64,000 nt of DNA from Rhizobium sp. R634 (GTDB lineage: Bacteria; Pseudomonadota; Alphaproteobacteria; Rhizobiales; Rhizobiaceae). The stretch is from NCBI RefSeq assembly GCF_002211305.1, contig NZ_LOKW01000024.1:248001-312000 (forward strand), written 5' to 3'. Every line of letters begins with the position of its first letter. Position 1 is the stretch's first letter. The notes beneath the pieces are model-generated. The model did no database searches and was not told the DNA's origin. It was given only the letters and a program-made list of their open reading frames with translations. The position numbers were made by a program, and so were the translations under genes. Of this stretch, positions 33,130 through 43,656 are shown one piece after another.

Positions 33130-35022
33130 ATGAGTACGTCAAGACATCGCAGGTGGCGCAGGAAGATCGGGCCCGTTTCGCGCTGGCTCCCGGCATTCGC
33201 GCGCCTTTCGACGCTCTTCCTCCTGATCGCGCTGGGGCTTTTCGTCGCCCTCAGGGTCGCCGCGCCCTATCTCATCTCGACCGGTTTCGTGCGCTCCGGC
33301 ATCGAGGACGCGCTGTCGAAATGGACGGGCTATCATGCCGAGATCAAGGGCAGTCCGGTTCTGGAATTCTGGCCGACGCCGCGCATCACATTGAACCAGG
33401 TCACCATCCGCCAGCCACGTGAGAGCGGCGACAAGCTGCTCGGCAGCATTGAAAGCCTGTCGGCCGATTTCAGCCTGATCGATGCGCTGAGAGGACGGAC
33501 GAGCTTCCACGAATTCCACCTGCTGCGCCCGAACCTTGCGCTGACGCGCGACGAGAAAGGGCTGATCGACTGGAGCTATGCGGGGCTGCTCGCCCGCGCC
33601 ATCAGAGGCGTCCGCTACGAAAACGGCGCGGAAGTGCTCGATCCCGATCTTGACGCAGAGATCGGCGCGGTGACCGTCGAGGACGGCACGCTTGTCGTTA
33701 CCGACGTCAGGAGCAATAACGTCTATCACTTCGACAGCGTCACGGCCGACATCGCTTGGCCGAGGCTTTCAGGCGCCATCTCGGCGGTCGTCATCGCCCG
33801 CATCAACGGCGAGGACCTGAAAATCGACTACGCCTCGCGCCAGCCGCTGCTCGCCTTTGCCGGCAGGAACGCCGAGGCCAAGACGTCGCTGACATCAAAT
33901 CTGATGACCGCGCACTTCCAAGGCGTCGCCAGCATCGCCAGCCTTTCGTCACTTTCCGGAAACATCGCCGTCACCATTCCCGACATGCCGGGGCTCCTTA
34001 CATGGTCGGGCAAATCGATCCCCGGCATCGGCACACTGAGGAGCGCTTCGTTCGACGCCGACATCATGTCATCCGGCACCGGGCTGCGCTTCAACAATCT
34101 CAGCCTGTCGCTGAACGAAGCGAGCGCCACCGGCGTGATGGACCTCTCGACCGCGCCGGGCAAGCGGCCGAAGATCGGCGGCACGCTTGCCTTCGACCAG
34201 ATGAACCTCAAGCCATTCCTCGACGCCTTCGCGCTGAGGCTCGCCGCCGGCGAGGCGGAGGAAATCTCCGCCGACATGAGAGAGCCGCTGAAGATGCTCG
34301 ATGTCGACGTGAGGCTTTCGGCCCGCCGCGCGCAGATGGGGCTCTTCGAGCTTTCCGATCTCGGCGCCAGCATGATCGTGACCGGCGGCGAGGCGAAATT
34401 CGACATTGGCGACAGCCAGTTCGAAGGCGGCGAAATGACGGCGCATCTGGAGGCGACACAACGCGATTTCGACGGCGGCGGGAAATTGCAGCTGTTGATC
34501 CGCAACGCCGACTTCGCTGCCCTTGCCGAACGGCTGCAGCTCAAGGGGCCGCTGCCGCTTGCGACAGGATCGCTCGATCTCGACCTGCAGTCGGCGAAGG
34601 CGATCTGGACGGCCGGTCTCGGCGACGTCACCGGCAAGCTGCACTTCTGGACGCGGGAAGGCACGATCCCCGGTATCGACGCCGGAGCGCTCCGGACCCA
34701 GGCGGCCCAAAAGCCGTTCTTTCCGCTCAGTGCTGCGGCGAGCGGCGCTTTCGCCTTCGACCAGCTGGACCTTCAGGCCGATTTCGCCAACGGCTCCGCC
34801 GAAATCCATGACGCTCGCGTCGCCGGGCCGGCGCAGACGCTGACGCTTTCCGGCGTCATCACCTATCAGACGAACGGGCTGGCGCTTTCCGGATCGCTGG
34901 AGGCGACCGATCCGGCCAAGGCGGCGGAGCTGCCGCTTCTGCCGTTCTTCGTCGGCGGCTCATGGCCAAACCCGGTCATTTCGCCCGTCCCGCTTCTCAA
35001 CAGCACGCCCCAGGCGCAGTAG
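33130..35022 (+). CDS. AsmA-family inner-membrane protein
   Basis: A 630-residue protein with a basic N-terminus and one membrane span (about residues 28-48, LFLLIALGLFVALRVAAPYL), then a long periplasmic region rich in short beta strands. Early motifs such as WTGYHAEIKGSPVLEFWPTP and ITLNQVTIRQP, and the late IPGIDAGALRTQA, are AsmA features. AsmA-like proteins are thought to bridge lipid traffic between membranes or assist outer-membrane assembly. GGAG precedes the ATG closely. It stands alone, divergent from the synthetase gene and convergent with potI (27-base gap). Confidence 0.85.
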   Translation: MSTSRHRRWRRKIGPVSRWLPAFARLSTLFLLIALGLFVALRVAAPYLISTGFVRSGIEDALSKWTGYHAEIKGSPVLEFWPTPRITLNQVTIRQPRESGDKLLGSIESLSADFSLIDALRGRTSFHEFHLLRPNLALTRDEKGLIDWSYAGLLARAIRGVRYENGAEVLDPDLDAEIGAVTVEDGTLVVTDVRSNNVYHFDSVTADIAWPRLSGAISAVVIARINGEDLKIDYASRQPLLAFAGRNAEAKTSLTSNLMTAHFQGVASIASLSSLSGNIAVTIPDMPGLLTWSGKSIPGIGTLRSASFDADIMSSGTGLRFNNLSLSLNEASATGVMDLSTAPGKRPKIGGTLAFDQMNLKPFLDAFALRLAAGEAEEISADMREPLKMLDVDVRLSARRAQMGLFELSDLGASMIVTGGEAKFDIGDSQFEGGEMTAHLEATQRDFDGGGKLQLLIRNADFAALAERLQLKGPLPLATGSLDLDLQSAKAIWTAGLGDVTGKLHFWTREGTIPGIDAGALRTQAAQKPFFPLSAAASGAFAFDQLDLQADFANGSAEIHDARVAGPAQTLTLSGVITYQTNGLALSGSLEATDPAKAAELPLLPFFVGGSWPNPVISPVPLLNSTPQAQ

Positions 35023-35049
35023 AGCCCGACACCGGGCAGGGCCTAACGC

Positions 35050-35868
35050 TCACGCGCCGGCCGCGGCCGCGCGCTCGTCACGCTCGCGCTGCACTTCTCG
35101 GCGCTTGGTGATGACCGAGGCGCAGATGACGCCGACGGCCACGATGGCGATGAGGATGGTGCAGACCGCATTGATCTCCGGCGTCACGCCGAGACGCACC
35201 TGGCTGTAGATCTTCATCGGCAGCGTGGTCGCACCCGGACCGGAGGTGAAGCTTGCGATCACGAGATCATCCAGCGACAGGGTAAAAGCCAGGATCCAGC
35301 CGGAAAACACCGCAGGCGAAATGATCGGCAGAGTGATTTCGAAAAAGGTGCGCACCGGCGGAGCCCCGAGATCCTGCGCGGCTTCCTCGATCGACTGATC
35401 GAAGCTCAAGAGCCGCGATTGCACCACGACGGCGACGAAGCACATGGTCAGCGTCGTATGCGCCAGCGTGATGGTCCAGAAGCCGCGGTCGAAGCCGATC
35501 GCCACGAAGAGCAGCAGCAGCGACAGGCCGGTGATGACTTCAGGCATGACGAGCGGCGCGTAGACCATGCCCGAAAAGAGCATGCGGCCGCGGAAGCGGG
35601 TGTAACGCACCAGCGTCAGCGCTGCCATTGTGCCGAGCACGGTCGCGAAGGTGGCCGACAGCAGGCCGACACGGATCGTCACCCAGGCGGCGTCGAGCAG
35701 CGCCTGGTTCGAGAGCAGCGAGACATACCACTTGGTGGAGAAGCCGCCCCAGACGGTAACGAGCTTCGACTCGTTGAAGGAAAAGACCACAAGAAGCACG
35801 ATCGGCAGATAGAGGAAGGCAAAGCCGAGGGCGACGGAGATGATGTTGAAACGGGTCCATCTCAGCAT
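35050..35868 (-). CDS. potI: Putrescine/polyamine ABC transporter permease PotI
   Basis: A 272-residue permease with six spans. The N-terminal LPIVLLVVFSFNESKLVTVWGGFSTKWY region is typical of PotC/PotI, and the EAA motif EEAAQDLGAPPVRTFFEITLP docks to the ATPase. It is the last gene of potFGHI and lies 3 bases behind potH. Together with PotF, PotG and PotH it imports putrescine or a related polyamine, which the PuuA/PuuB-like enzymes at 50-53 kb could then degrade. Confidence 0.9.
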   Translation of the reverse strand: MLRWTRFNIISVALGFAFLYLPIVLLVVFSFNESKLVTVWGGFSTKWYVSLLSNQALLDAAWVTIRVGLLSATFATVLGTMAALTLVRYTRFRGRMLFSGMVYAPLVMPEVITGLSLLLLFVAIGFDRGFWTITLAHTTLTMCFVAVVVQSRLLSFDQSIEEAAQDLGAPPVRTFFEITLPIISPAVFSGWILAFTLSLDDLVIASFTSGPGATTLPMKIYSQVRLGVTPEINAVCTILIAIVAVGVICASVITKRREVQRERDERAAAAGA

Positions 35869-35871
35869 AGC

Positions 35872-36783
35872 TTACTTCCCCCGCTCTTCGGCCTTTGCCT
35901 GCGCATTCTGGAAGAAGACGATGGGGATCACCAGGATCATGAGCAGGATCGTCGCGACCGCCGAGGAGACCGGCCAGTCTCTGTTGGCATTGAATTCGTT
36001 CCAGAGCGTCTTGCCGATCATCAGCGTCTGCGAGCCGCCGAGAAGATCGGGGATGACGAATTCACCGACGGCAGGAATGAAGACCAGCATGCAGCCGGCG
36101 ATCACGCCGGGGATCGACAGCGGAAAGGTGACGCGCCAGAAGGCCTGAATCGGCGTGCAGCCGAGATCCTGGGCGGCCTCGATCAACGTGCCGTCCATCT
36201 TTTCGAGCGCCGAATAAAGCGGCAGCACCATGAAGGGCAGGTAGGAATAGACGATGCCGATATAGACGGCCGTCGTGGTGTTGAGGATGATCAACGGGCT
36301 GTCGATAACATGCAGCGACAGCAGAAGCTGGTTCAGCAATCCTTCCGGCTTCAGGATGGCAATCCAGGCATAGACGCGGATGAGGAAGCTCGTCCAGAAT
36401 GGCAGGATCACAAGCATCAGCAGCGTCGGGCGAATGCTGCGCGGCGCCTGCGCCATGCCATAGGCGATCGGATAGGCGATCAGCAGCATCAGGAAGGTCG
36501 AAATACCGGCAATGATGACGCTCGACAGATAGGCGTTGAAGTAGAGCGGGTCGTCCGTGAGGTAGCCGTAATTGTCGAAGGAGAAGGTCGCGACCTTGCT
36601 CCAGAAACCAGCCCAGCCATCGGCAAGCGAGAAAACCGGCTCATAAGGCGGTATGGCGATCGCCGTCGTCGACAGCGAAATGCGGAAGACGATGAAGAAC
36701 GGCGCCAGAAAGAAGAGCAGCAGCCAGGCATAGGGAATGATGATAACGAGGCGGCTGTAGAAGCGCGAGGCAAATGTTCCCAT
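35872..36783 (-). CDS. potH: Putrescine/polyamine ABC transporter permease PotH
   Basis: A 303-residue permease with six spans. LVIIIPYAWLLLFFLAPFFIVFRIS is the first span of PotB/PotH proteins, and EAAQDLGCTPIQAFWRVTFPLS is the EAA loop. YSYLPFMVLPLYSALEKMDGT is a further family signature. It pairs with PotI. It starts 4 bases behind the potG stop. Confidence 0.9.
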   Translation of the reverse strand: MGTFASRFYSRLVIIIPYAWLLLFFLAPFFIVFRISLSTTAIAIPPYEPVFSLADGWAGFWSKVATFSFDNYGYLTDDPLYFNAYLSSVIIAGISTFLMLLIAYPIAYGMAQAPRSIRPTLLMLVILPFWTSFLIRVYAWIAILKPEGLLNQLLLSLHVIDSPLIILNTTTAVYIGIVYSYLPFMVLPLYSALEKMDGTLIEAAQDLGCTPIQAFWRVTFPLSIPGVIAGCMLVFIPAVGEFVIPDLLGGSQTLMIGKTLWNEFNANRDWPVSSAVATILLMILVIPIVFFQNAQAKAEERGK

Positions 36784-36787
36784 AGGC

Positions 36788-37933
36788 TCAATCCTTCAGC
36801 AGCACGCCGGCATTCTCATCGAAGGAGACCCAGACGTCCTGATCGTAGCCGAAAGGGTCGTCGACGGAACGCTGCGCGTTGAGAGAAGAGGCTCTGACGA
36901 CTTTGCCGCTCGGCAGCTTGATATGGAAGACGGTCATGTCGCCGAGATAGGCGATATCCCAGATCTCGCCTTTGACTGAATTGACCGAGGCATTCGCGGG
37001 TGCTGCACGCGTCACACGGATCTTTTCCGGCCGGATGGCAAAACCGACCGTATTGCCGATGGCGGGTGTTTCAGCGGCGGCGCTGCGGATTGTGAAGCCG
37101 CTTTCGACCGAGATCTCGACCGCGCCGTTTCCTGAGGTCGCCACCTTGCCGTCGAAGATGTTGACGTCACCGATGAAGTCGGCGACGAAGCGGGAATTCG
37201 GCGCCTCGTAGATTTCGGCAGGCGTTGCGACCTGCACCACCTTGCCGTGGCTCATGACGGCGATGCGGTCGGCCATGGTCATCGCCTCTTCCTGATCGTG
37301 GGTGACGACGACGAAGGTGAGGCCGAGGCTCTGCTGCAGGTCCATCAGCTCGAACTGGGTTTCCTCGCGCAGCTTCTTGTCGAGCGCGCCGAGCGGCTCG
37401 TCGAGCAGCAGCACTTTCGGGCGCTTGGCGAGCGACCGGGCGAGCGCCACGCGCTGGCGCTGGCCGCCAGAGAGCTGGTTCGGCTTGCGGGAGGCGAATT
37501 GCTCGAGTTTGACCAGCTTCAACATCTGCGCGACGCGTTCGGTCATTTCGTCCTTCGGCATGCCATCCTGTTTCAGGCCGAAGGCGATGTTCTTCTCGAC
37601 CGTCATGTGCGGGAAAAGCGCGTAGGACTGGAACATCATGTTGACCGGCCGCTTGTAAGGCGGCGTGCCGGCAAGATCGGTGCCGTCGAGGACGATCTCG
37701 CCCGAGGTCGGCTGTTCGAAGCCGGCAAGCATGCGCAGCAGCGTCGACTTTCCGCAGCCGGACGCACCGAGCAGCGCGAAGAACTCGCGGTGATAGATAT
37801 CAAGCGACAGATCATCGACGGCGGTGAAACTGCCGAAGCGCTTGGTGACATTCTTGAAAGCGATGAAAGGTTTTGCGGACGGATCGGTCCAGGGTGCGAA
37901 AGCGCGGCGGATATTGCCCAAAGATTTCATCAT
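36788..37933 (-). CDS. potG: Putrescine/polyamine ABC transporter ATP-binding protein PotG
   Basis: A 381-residue ATPase. Walker A is GASGCGKST, the Q-loop is FQSYALFPHMTVEKN, the signature is LSGGQRQRVALARSL and Walker B is VLLLDEPLGALD. A C-terminal TOBE domain follows (VGFAIRPEKIRV, GEIWDIAYLGDMTVFHIKL), as in PotA/PotG. The start is ATG 37933 or the next codon; GGGGAA lies just upstream. An 84-base gap with a strong stem-loop separates it from potF. Confidence 0.92.
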   Translation of the reverse strand: MMKSLGNIRRAFAPWTDPSAKPFIAFKNVTKRFGSFTAVDDLSLDIYHREFFALLGASGCGKSTLLRMLAGFEQPTSGEIVLDGTDLAGTPPYKRPVNMMFQSYALFPHMTVEKNIAFGLKQDGMPKDEMTERVAQMLKLVKLEQFASRKPNQLSGGQRQRVALARSLAKRPKVLLLDEPLGALDKKLREETQFELMDLQQSLGLTFVVVTHDQEEAMTMADRIAVMSHGKVVQVATPAEIYEAPNSRFVADFIGDVNIFDGKVATSGNGAVEISVESGFTIRSAAAETPAIGNTVGFAIRPEKIRVTRAAPANASVNSVKGEIWDIAYLGDMTVFHIKLPSGKVVRASSLNAQRSVDDPFGYDQDVWVSFDENAGVLLKD

Positions 37934-37983
37934 TATTCCCCGAAAAATATGCAGCCGGCTTCCACCCGGGCCGGGAATTGAAA

Positions 37984-38007
37984 GGCCCGGACGTTGCCGT
38001 CCGGGCC
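37984..38007 (-). promoter_or_regulatory. Intercistronic stem-loop between potF and potG
   Basis: GGCCCGGACG (37984-37993) and CGTCCGGGCC (37998-38007) make a perfect 10-base-pair GC-rich stem with a 4-base loop, 11 bases behind the potF stop. The minus-strand flank is TTTCAATTCC, too short for a strong terminator. It probably lets the binding protein be made in excess over the permease. Confidence 0.65.
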
Positions 38008-38017
38008 TGGCATCACA

Positions 38018-39115
38018 TTACTGGCCGGTGACGACCTTCGTCCAGATTCGCGTCGCGGTGCGCTGCGTCTTCGGATCCCACGGCTTGACGGTGAAGAGGT
38101 TCTTCATCACCTCCTCCGTCGGATAGACAGCCGGATCTTCCAGCACTTCCTTGCTGACGAACTGCTGCGAAGCCTTGTTGCCGTTCGCATAGAAGGTGTG
38201 GTCGCTCGCCTTGGCGATGACCTCCGGCTTCATCATGTAATTCAGGAACTCATGCGCTTCGGCCACATGCGGCGCATCGGCCGGGATCGCCATCATGTCG
38301 AACCACATCTGGGCGCCCTGCATGGGGATCGAGTAATTGACCTCGACGCCGTTCTTGGCTTCGGCCGCACGGTCGCGGGCCTGCAGCATGTCGCCGGAAT
38401 AGCCGAAGGCGATGCAGATATCACCATTGGCAAGGGCGTTGATATATTCGGACGAATGGAACTTGCGGATATAGGGGCGCACGGCGGTCAGCAGTTCCTC
38501 GACCTTCTGGAAATCCTCGGCCTTGGTGGAGTTCGGATCGAGGCCGAGATAACGCAGGGCCGTCGTCATGACGTCCTTCGGGGTGTCGAGCACGTAGATG
38601 CCGCAGTCCTTGAACTTTTCGGCGACCTTCGGATCGAAGATCACTTCCAGACCGGGCTTGGCATCGGGACCGAGGATTTTGGCGACCTTCTTGACGTTGT
38701 AGCCGATGCCGTCGGTGCCCCACATGTAATCGACCGCATATTCATTGCCCGGATCGTATGCCGCGGTGCGCTGCAGGATCAGGTCCCACATGTTGGAAAG
38801 GTTGGGCAGCTTGGACTTGTCGAGCTTCTGGAAGACGCCGGCCTGGATCTGGCGCTGCAGAAAGTCGGCAGTGGGAACGACGACGTCATAACCCGTGCCG
38901 CCGGCGAGCAGCTTGGTTTCCACGGTCTCGTTCGAATCGAAGGTGTCGTAGACGACCTTGATGCCCGTCTCCTTGGTGAAGTCGGTCAGGATGCTGTCGT
39001 CGATATAATCCGACCAGTTGTAGACGTTGACGACGCGCTCCTGCGCAAAGGCCGGAGCGGCGGCAAGAAGCGCAGCAACGGCGGCGGCCGTCACGCTTGG
39101 GATAATTGAGCTCAT
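38018..39115 (-). CDS. potF: Putrescine/polyamine-binding periplasmic protein PotF
   Basis: A 365-residue family 1 binding protein. The signal peptide MSSIIPSVTAAAVAALLAAA ends at APAFA, and the mature start ERVVNVYNWSDYIDDSILTD is the PotF/PotD hallmark. NEYAVDYMWGTDGIGYNVKK and FGYSGDMLQARDRA are polyamine-site regions. The frame is open upstream to 39214, but the start at 39115 has AGGAGAAG before it and begins the signal peptide. It is the first gene of the operon; the 126 bases between it and the upstream ScfR-type gene probably hold its promoter. Confidence 0.92.
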   Translation of the reverse strand: MSSIIPSVTAAAVAALLAAAPAFAQERVVNVYNWSDYIDDSILTDFTKETGIKVVYDTFDSNETVETKLLAGGTGYDVVVPTADFLQRQIQAGVFQKLDKSKLPNLSNMWDLILQRTAAYDPGNEYAVDYMWGTDGIGYNVKKVAKILGPDAKPGLEVIFDPKVAEKFKDCGIYVLDTPKDVMTTALRYLGLDPNSTKAEDFQKVEELLTAVRPYIRKFHSSEYINALANGDICIAFGYSGDMLQARDRAAEAKNGVEVNYSIPMQGAQMWFDMMAIPADAPHVAEAHEFLNYMMKPEVIAKASDHTFYANGNKASQQFVSKEVLEDPAVYPTEEVMKNLFTVKPWDPKTQRTATRIWTKVVTGQ

Positions 39116-39241
39116 GACTTCTCCTGTTTGTTCAAAGAGCCCGCACCCCCGGACGTCTTTTCCCTCTGGTTTTGCCCGCAGACTAAGAAGGAATTCCGCA
39201 GCCCACAAGCGCAAAATCCTGCGTCTTCAACGATTTCACAA

Positions 39242-40651
39242 TCACTGGAAATCGAAGGCGCTGAGCCCCGCCACCATCTCATCGAGCCCGAGCGGTCTCG
39301 TCACAGGCGGCTCCGCGCGGGAAAGGCAGCCGCGCCGCTCGCAGAGGCGGCAGGCCGGACCGACCGCGACCGGCTCGAGCGCCGTCGCCTGCCCGTAGAC
39401 CAGGCTGTCTGCGAGGGTCGCGTCACAGCCGATCAGGATCGCGGTACGCCTCACCCTTTCGCCGAATTCGACGCTCGGCCCCTCCAGCGTGCGGGCGACC
39501 GTCAGGAAGGAGGCTCCATCCGGCATGATGACCGTTTCGGCGAGGATCTGGCCCGGCTGCAAGAAAGCGGCATGGATGTTGAGCTTCGGGCAGCCGCCGC
39601 CGAAACCGGCCTGCGGAAAACCCTGCGCGCCGGCTCTGCGCAGCCGGTGGCCCGCGGCATCGATCTCGATCAGGAAGAAGGGGATGGCGGAGGCGGCAGG
39701 GCGCTGCAGCATCGTTAGGCGTGCCGCGGCATGGCCGAAGGAAACGCCGAAGCGGGCCCGCAATATATCGATGTCGTAGCGTGTCGATTTCGCCGCCGAA
39801 AAAAAGCCCTCGTAGGGCATTGCGAGCGCCAGCGCGGCGATGCGGGCAAGCTCGAAACGGGCGATGCGGCGCGCCTCGGCCGAAGAGAGCGAGAGATCGT
39901 CGAGCTCGGCATTGATGGCCGGCAGCAGCGCGAGCGTTACGGCCTCGACGGCGATTTCATGGGCGCGATCGGCCTGCGACAGGCGTTCGGAGATGAAGAG
40001 CCGCATCGAGTGGCGATCGAAACGGCGGCGCAGATCCGGCATGACATGCACCGGCAGGACTCGCACCGCGATGCCGCGCTCGGCGCGCAGCCAATCCTTC
40101 AGCCCGGCGCCGAGATCGGTTCCGCCGGGAAGCGTGGCGGCAAAGGCTTCCGCCGCCGTCTCGATCCGGGCGAAATAGCCGGACCGGCGCTCCAGCGTCT
40201 CGCGCACCTCATCGAGCGGCAATCGGCCGGCGGCGATCGGCGCATGGCCTTCGGCGGCCATCAGCGCCGTCAGGTCGGAAAGTCTTGCGGCCTGCTCGCG
40301 ATAGGCGCGATAGAGCTTGATCATACCGCTCGCGGCATTGGGCGCGGCTTCAGCCACCTCCACCAGTTCCTGGTCGCCGGGCAGCTCGCCTGACAGCAGT
40401 GGATCGGCAAAAACTTCTTTGAGCTGGCCGAGACTGCCGCCGGTCTGGCCCCGCAGCTCCTCCAGGTCGACCCTGTAGACCGACGCGAGCTTCAGAAGAA
40501 GCTGCACCGTCAGAGGCCGCTGGTTGCGCTCGATCAGATTCAGATAGGAGGGCGAGATCTCCAGCGCCTCGGCCATGGCCGTCTGCGTCAGCGCCAGCGC
40601 ATTGCGGATGCGCCTTACTTTCGCGCCGGCAAATATCTTTCGTTCCGCCAT
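39242..40651 (-). CDS. ScfR-type (RamB/PrpC-like) short-chain fatty acid regulator
   Basis: A 469-residue regulator. Residues about 8-65 form an XRE helix-turn-helix (VRRIRNALALTQTAMAEALE, ISPSYLNLIERNQRPL). An IrrE/ImmA-like domain without the HEXXH site occupies the middle (RAHEIAVEAVTLALLPAINA and following helices). The C-terminal ScfR domain ends with cysteines (GPACRLCERRGCLSR). Family members sense acyl-CoAs and control aceA, acetate or propionate genes. Divergence from isocitrate lyase makes aceA the likely target, and tandem TTTACAA repeats in the gap are candidate sites. AAGGG precedes the ATG. Confidence 0.85.
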   Translation of the reverse strand: MAERKIFAGAKVRRIRNALALTQTAMAEALEISPSYLNLIERNQRPLTVQLLLKLASVYRVDLEELRGQTGGSLGQLKEVFADPLLSGELPGDQELVEVAEAAPNAASGMIKLYRAYREQAARLSDLTALMAAEGHAPIAAGRLPLDEVRETLERRSGYFARIETAAEAFAATLPGGTDLGAGLKDWLRAERGIAVRVLPVHVMPDLRRRFDRHSMRLFISERLSQADRAHEIAVEAVTLALLPAINAELDDLSLSSAEARRIARFELARIAALALAMPYEGFFSAAKSTRYDIDILRARFGVSFGHAAARLTMLQRPAASAIPFFLIEIDAAGHRLRRAGAQGFPQAGFGGGCPKLNIHAAFLQPGQILAETVIMPDGASFLTVARTLEGPSVEFGERVRRTAILIGCDATLADSLVYGQATALEPVAVGPACRLCERRGCLSRAEPPVTRPLGLDEMVAGLSAFDFQ

Positions 40652-40683
40652 GTCACACCCTTTGACAAGCGGGGCGAGCCGTA

Positions 40684-40700
40684 TTTACAAGAATTTACAA
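40684..40700. promoter_or_regulatory. Tandem TTTACAA operator candidates between the ScfR gene and aceA
   Basis: TTTACAA occurs at 40684-40690 and again at 40694-40700, 10 bases apart, about one helical turn. The second copy is part of AATTTACAAATT, which is nearly palindromic. The site is 33 bases upstream of the regulator gene and about 140 bases before aceA. Confidence 0.45.
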
Positions 40701-40840
40701 ATTCACAGCGCCCCGCTGTCAATCCTCCTCATCTTAACCTCTTTCCGGCCCGGAAATCAAAGCTTTTTCTGGCCATAAGGACCGTTATTGTCAATCTTGT
40801 CACGCATCCACTTTGCATTGGATTCAGCGAGGAGAGCAGC

Positions 40841-42130
<1,290 letters not shown>

Positions 42131-42151
42131 CCTGAAGAGGAGGAGAAGACC

Positions 42152-42388
42152 ATGGCATCCATCGCACGCGTACGAGAACGGGCCGAAGAGCAGGCAAGCA
42201 GCATGAGCGACGATCAGCAGACGACGATCCGCATGCTCGCCAACGACCTGCACCGGCTGAACCAATCCGTCATGAAAGCCGTCGAGGCCGGCGTCTCGGT
42301 CGAGCTGGTGCGCTCGGCTCGCCATCACGGCGGCGACGGCAACTGGGGCGACCTGCTGATCCCCGTCGTCGTCACCAACCGGCAGTGA
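42152..42388 (+). CDS. Small conserved-looking protein encoded behind aceA
   Basis: A 78-residue soluble protein (MASIARVRERAEEQASSMSD, then an amphipathic helix NDLHRLNQSVMKAVEAGVSV and a C-terminal strand LLIPVVVTN). GAGGAGGAG lies 8 bases upstream of the ATG, and the gene follows aceA by only 21 bases, so co-expression with isocitrate lyase is very likely. I do not recognise a family. It has no Cys and no membrane span. Confidence 0.72.
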   Translation: MASIARVRERAEEQASSMSDDQQTTIRMLANDLHRLNQSVMKAVEAGVSVELVRSARHHGGDGNWGDLLIPVVVTNRQ

Positions 42389-42433
42389 CGAAGACGGCGG
42401 CCCGCCGGATTCGGCCCCAACTTTAAAATCGGA

Positions 42434-42461
42434 GCGCCCCCCGAGATGCGCCGGCGCTCCG
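42434..42461 (+). terminator. Possible terminator of the aceA operon
   Basis: CGGAGCGC and GCGCTCCG (about 42433-42462) can pair across a 14-base loop behind the small aceA-linked gene. The loop is long and no T-tract follows, so this is a weak candidate. It lies close to the convergent LysR stop at 42470. Confidence 0.25.
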
Positions 42462-42469
42462 TCGCAACA

Positions 42470-43339
42470 TCAGCCGCGGCTTGGCCGCTTTCCGGCGAAA
42501 AGATCGGCATAACTTCTGATGAGCTTCGTCATGCGGTCGGCAACGGTGCGGATCTCCGGGCGATGACGGTCCTCGGCATTCATGACGATCCATTGCCGGT
42601 GGCGCAGTTCCGGCAGCTCGGCGCCCTGGCGCTGCAGTTCCGGATGAAGATCGCCGACGAAACAGGGCAGCACCGCCTTGCCGGCGCCGGCGCGCACCAG
42701 ATCGGGCAGCGAACGCGGACGGTTGACGGTGGCGACGATGCCGCCAGCGGCATTGGCATGCGGCCAGCGCAGATAGGTCGATATCGCCTCCTCCTCGGCG
42801 ACCGCGATCCAGCGCTCGTCGGTTTCGGCGGCATTGCGCCTGACATAGACGGCATAGGCCACCTCGCCGAGCAGACGCGCGGCAAGATTGGCCTCCGCCG
42901 GCTCGAAGGCACGAATGCCGATATCGCTCTCACGATAGGCAAGGCTCGCCCGCGCCTCGCCGATGGTCAGCGCGATGGCGAAGGCGTCGCGCGGCATGCG
43001 GATTGCCGCAAAATTCTCCGTCAGCAGCCAGGCGACCCAGGTGCCGGCGGCAACCCTGACGGTCGTGCCGCCATCACCGGATTGGCGCCATGCTTCCACC
43101 TTGCGGGCCGCGGCTTCCATTTCCTGCAGATGATCGAGCAGCGCCTGGCCATCCTGCGTCAGGCGGTAGCCGGTCTGGCTGCGCGAAAACAGGGCGCGGC
43201 CGATCTCCTGCTCGAGGTCGAGCATGCGCCGGCCGACGGTGGCGGGGCTGAGCCCGCTTGCGGTGCTTGCCCCCGTGAGACCGCCGAGCCGGGCGACTTG
43301 CAGGAAAAGCTGATAGGAATCCCAGTTGGCGTTTTTCAT
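42470..43339 (-). CDS. LysR-family transcriptional regulator
   Basis: A 289-residue regulator. The N-terminal WDSYQLFLQVARLGGLTGAS and LSPATVGRRMLDLEQEIGRA form the winged helix. TTVRVAAGTWVAWLLTENF begins the effector domain. The C-terminal half is of the type without Cys pairs. No divergent structural gene is close except a doubtful small ORF at 43429, so its target may be elsewhere or the gene may be autoregulated. It converges on the aceA operon. Confidence 0.86.
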   Translation of the reverse strand: MKNANWDSYQLFLQVARLGGLTGASTASGLSPATVGRRMLDLEQEIGRALFSRSQTGYRLTQDGQALLDHLQEMEAAARKVEAWRQSGDGGTTVRVAAGTWVAWLLTENFAAIRMPRDAFAIALTIGEARASLAYRESDIGIRAFEPAEANLAARLLGEVAYAVYVRRNAAETDERWIAVAEEEAISTYLRWPHANAAGGIVATVNRPRSLPDLVRAGAGKAVLPCFVGDLHPELQRQGAELPELRHRQWIVMNAEDRHRPEIRTVADRMTKLIRSYADLFAGKRPSRG

Positions 43340-43428
43340 CGGTGAAAAACATAGCGGGATTTCTTCTATTTATGAAGAGAAATTTGACGCTTAAATCAGG
43401 TGATGTCTTGCAACGAAAGGACATTCCC

Positions 43429-43656
43429 ATGATCGACATGGTCGCAATCGCAGCTATCCGCGATACTCAATATTCCTGGCGATGCCGTTCGAGACCGAGC
43501 GAGGACGAATTCTATACCGAATTCGGAGACAGCCCGCTTATTCGTTTCGCCACCTGGCTGACGTCGATCGACCTCAGATGGCGAAAAGGCCGCACGCCGC
43601 CGGCCCAAACCGACGGCGGCTGCGGGGTTCAGGCGACTTTCCTGGCCGTCAGGTGA
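43429..43656 (+). CDS. Small hypothetical protein
   Basis: A possible 75-residue protein starting MIDMVAIAAIRDTQYSWRCR, basic and without a membrane span. GAAAGGA lies 8 bases before the ATG, which favours translation. Its last 28 bases overlap the end of the chemoreceptor gene tail to tail, so part of the open frame could be a shadow. I do not recognise a family. Confidence 0.42.
   Translation: MIDMVAIAAIRDTQYSWRCRSRPSEDEFYTEFGDSPLIRFATWLTSIDLRWRKGRTPPAQTDGGCGVQATFLAVR

Noticed and set aside
35419..36882. A 487-codon open frame on the plus strand
   Set aside because: It is opposite potI, potH and potG and has the biased Asp/Glu/Arg/His composition of an antisense frame.
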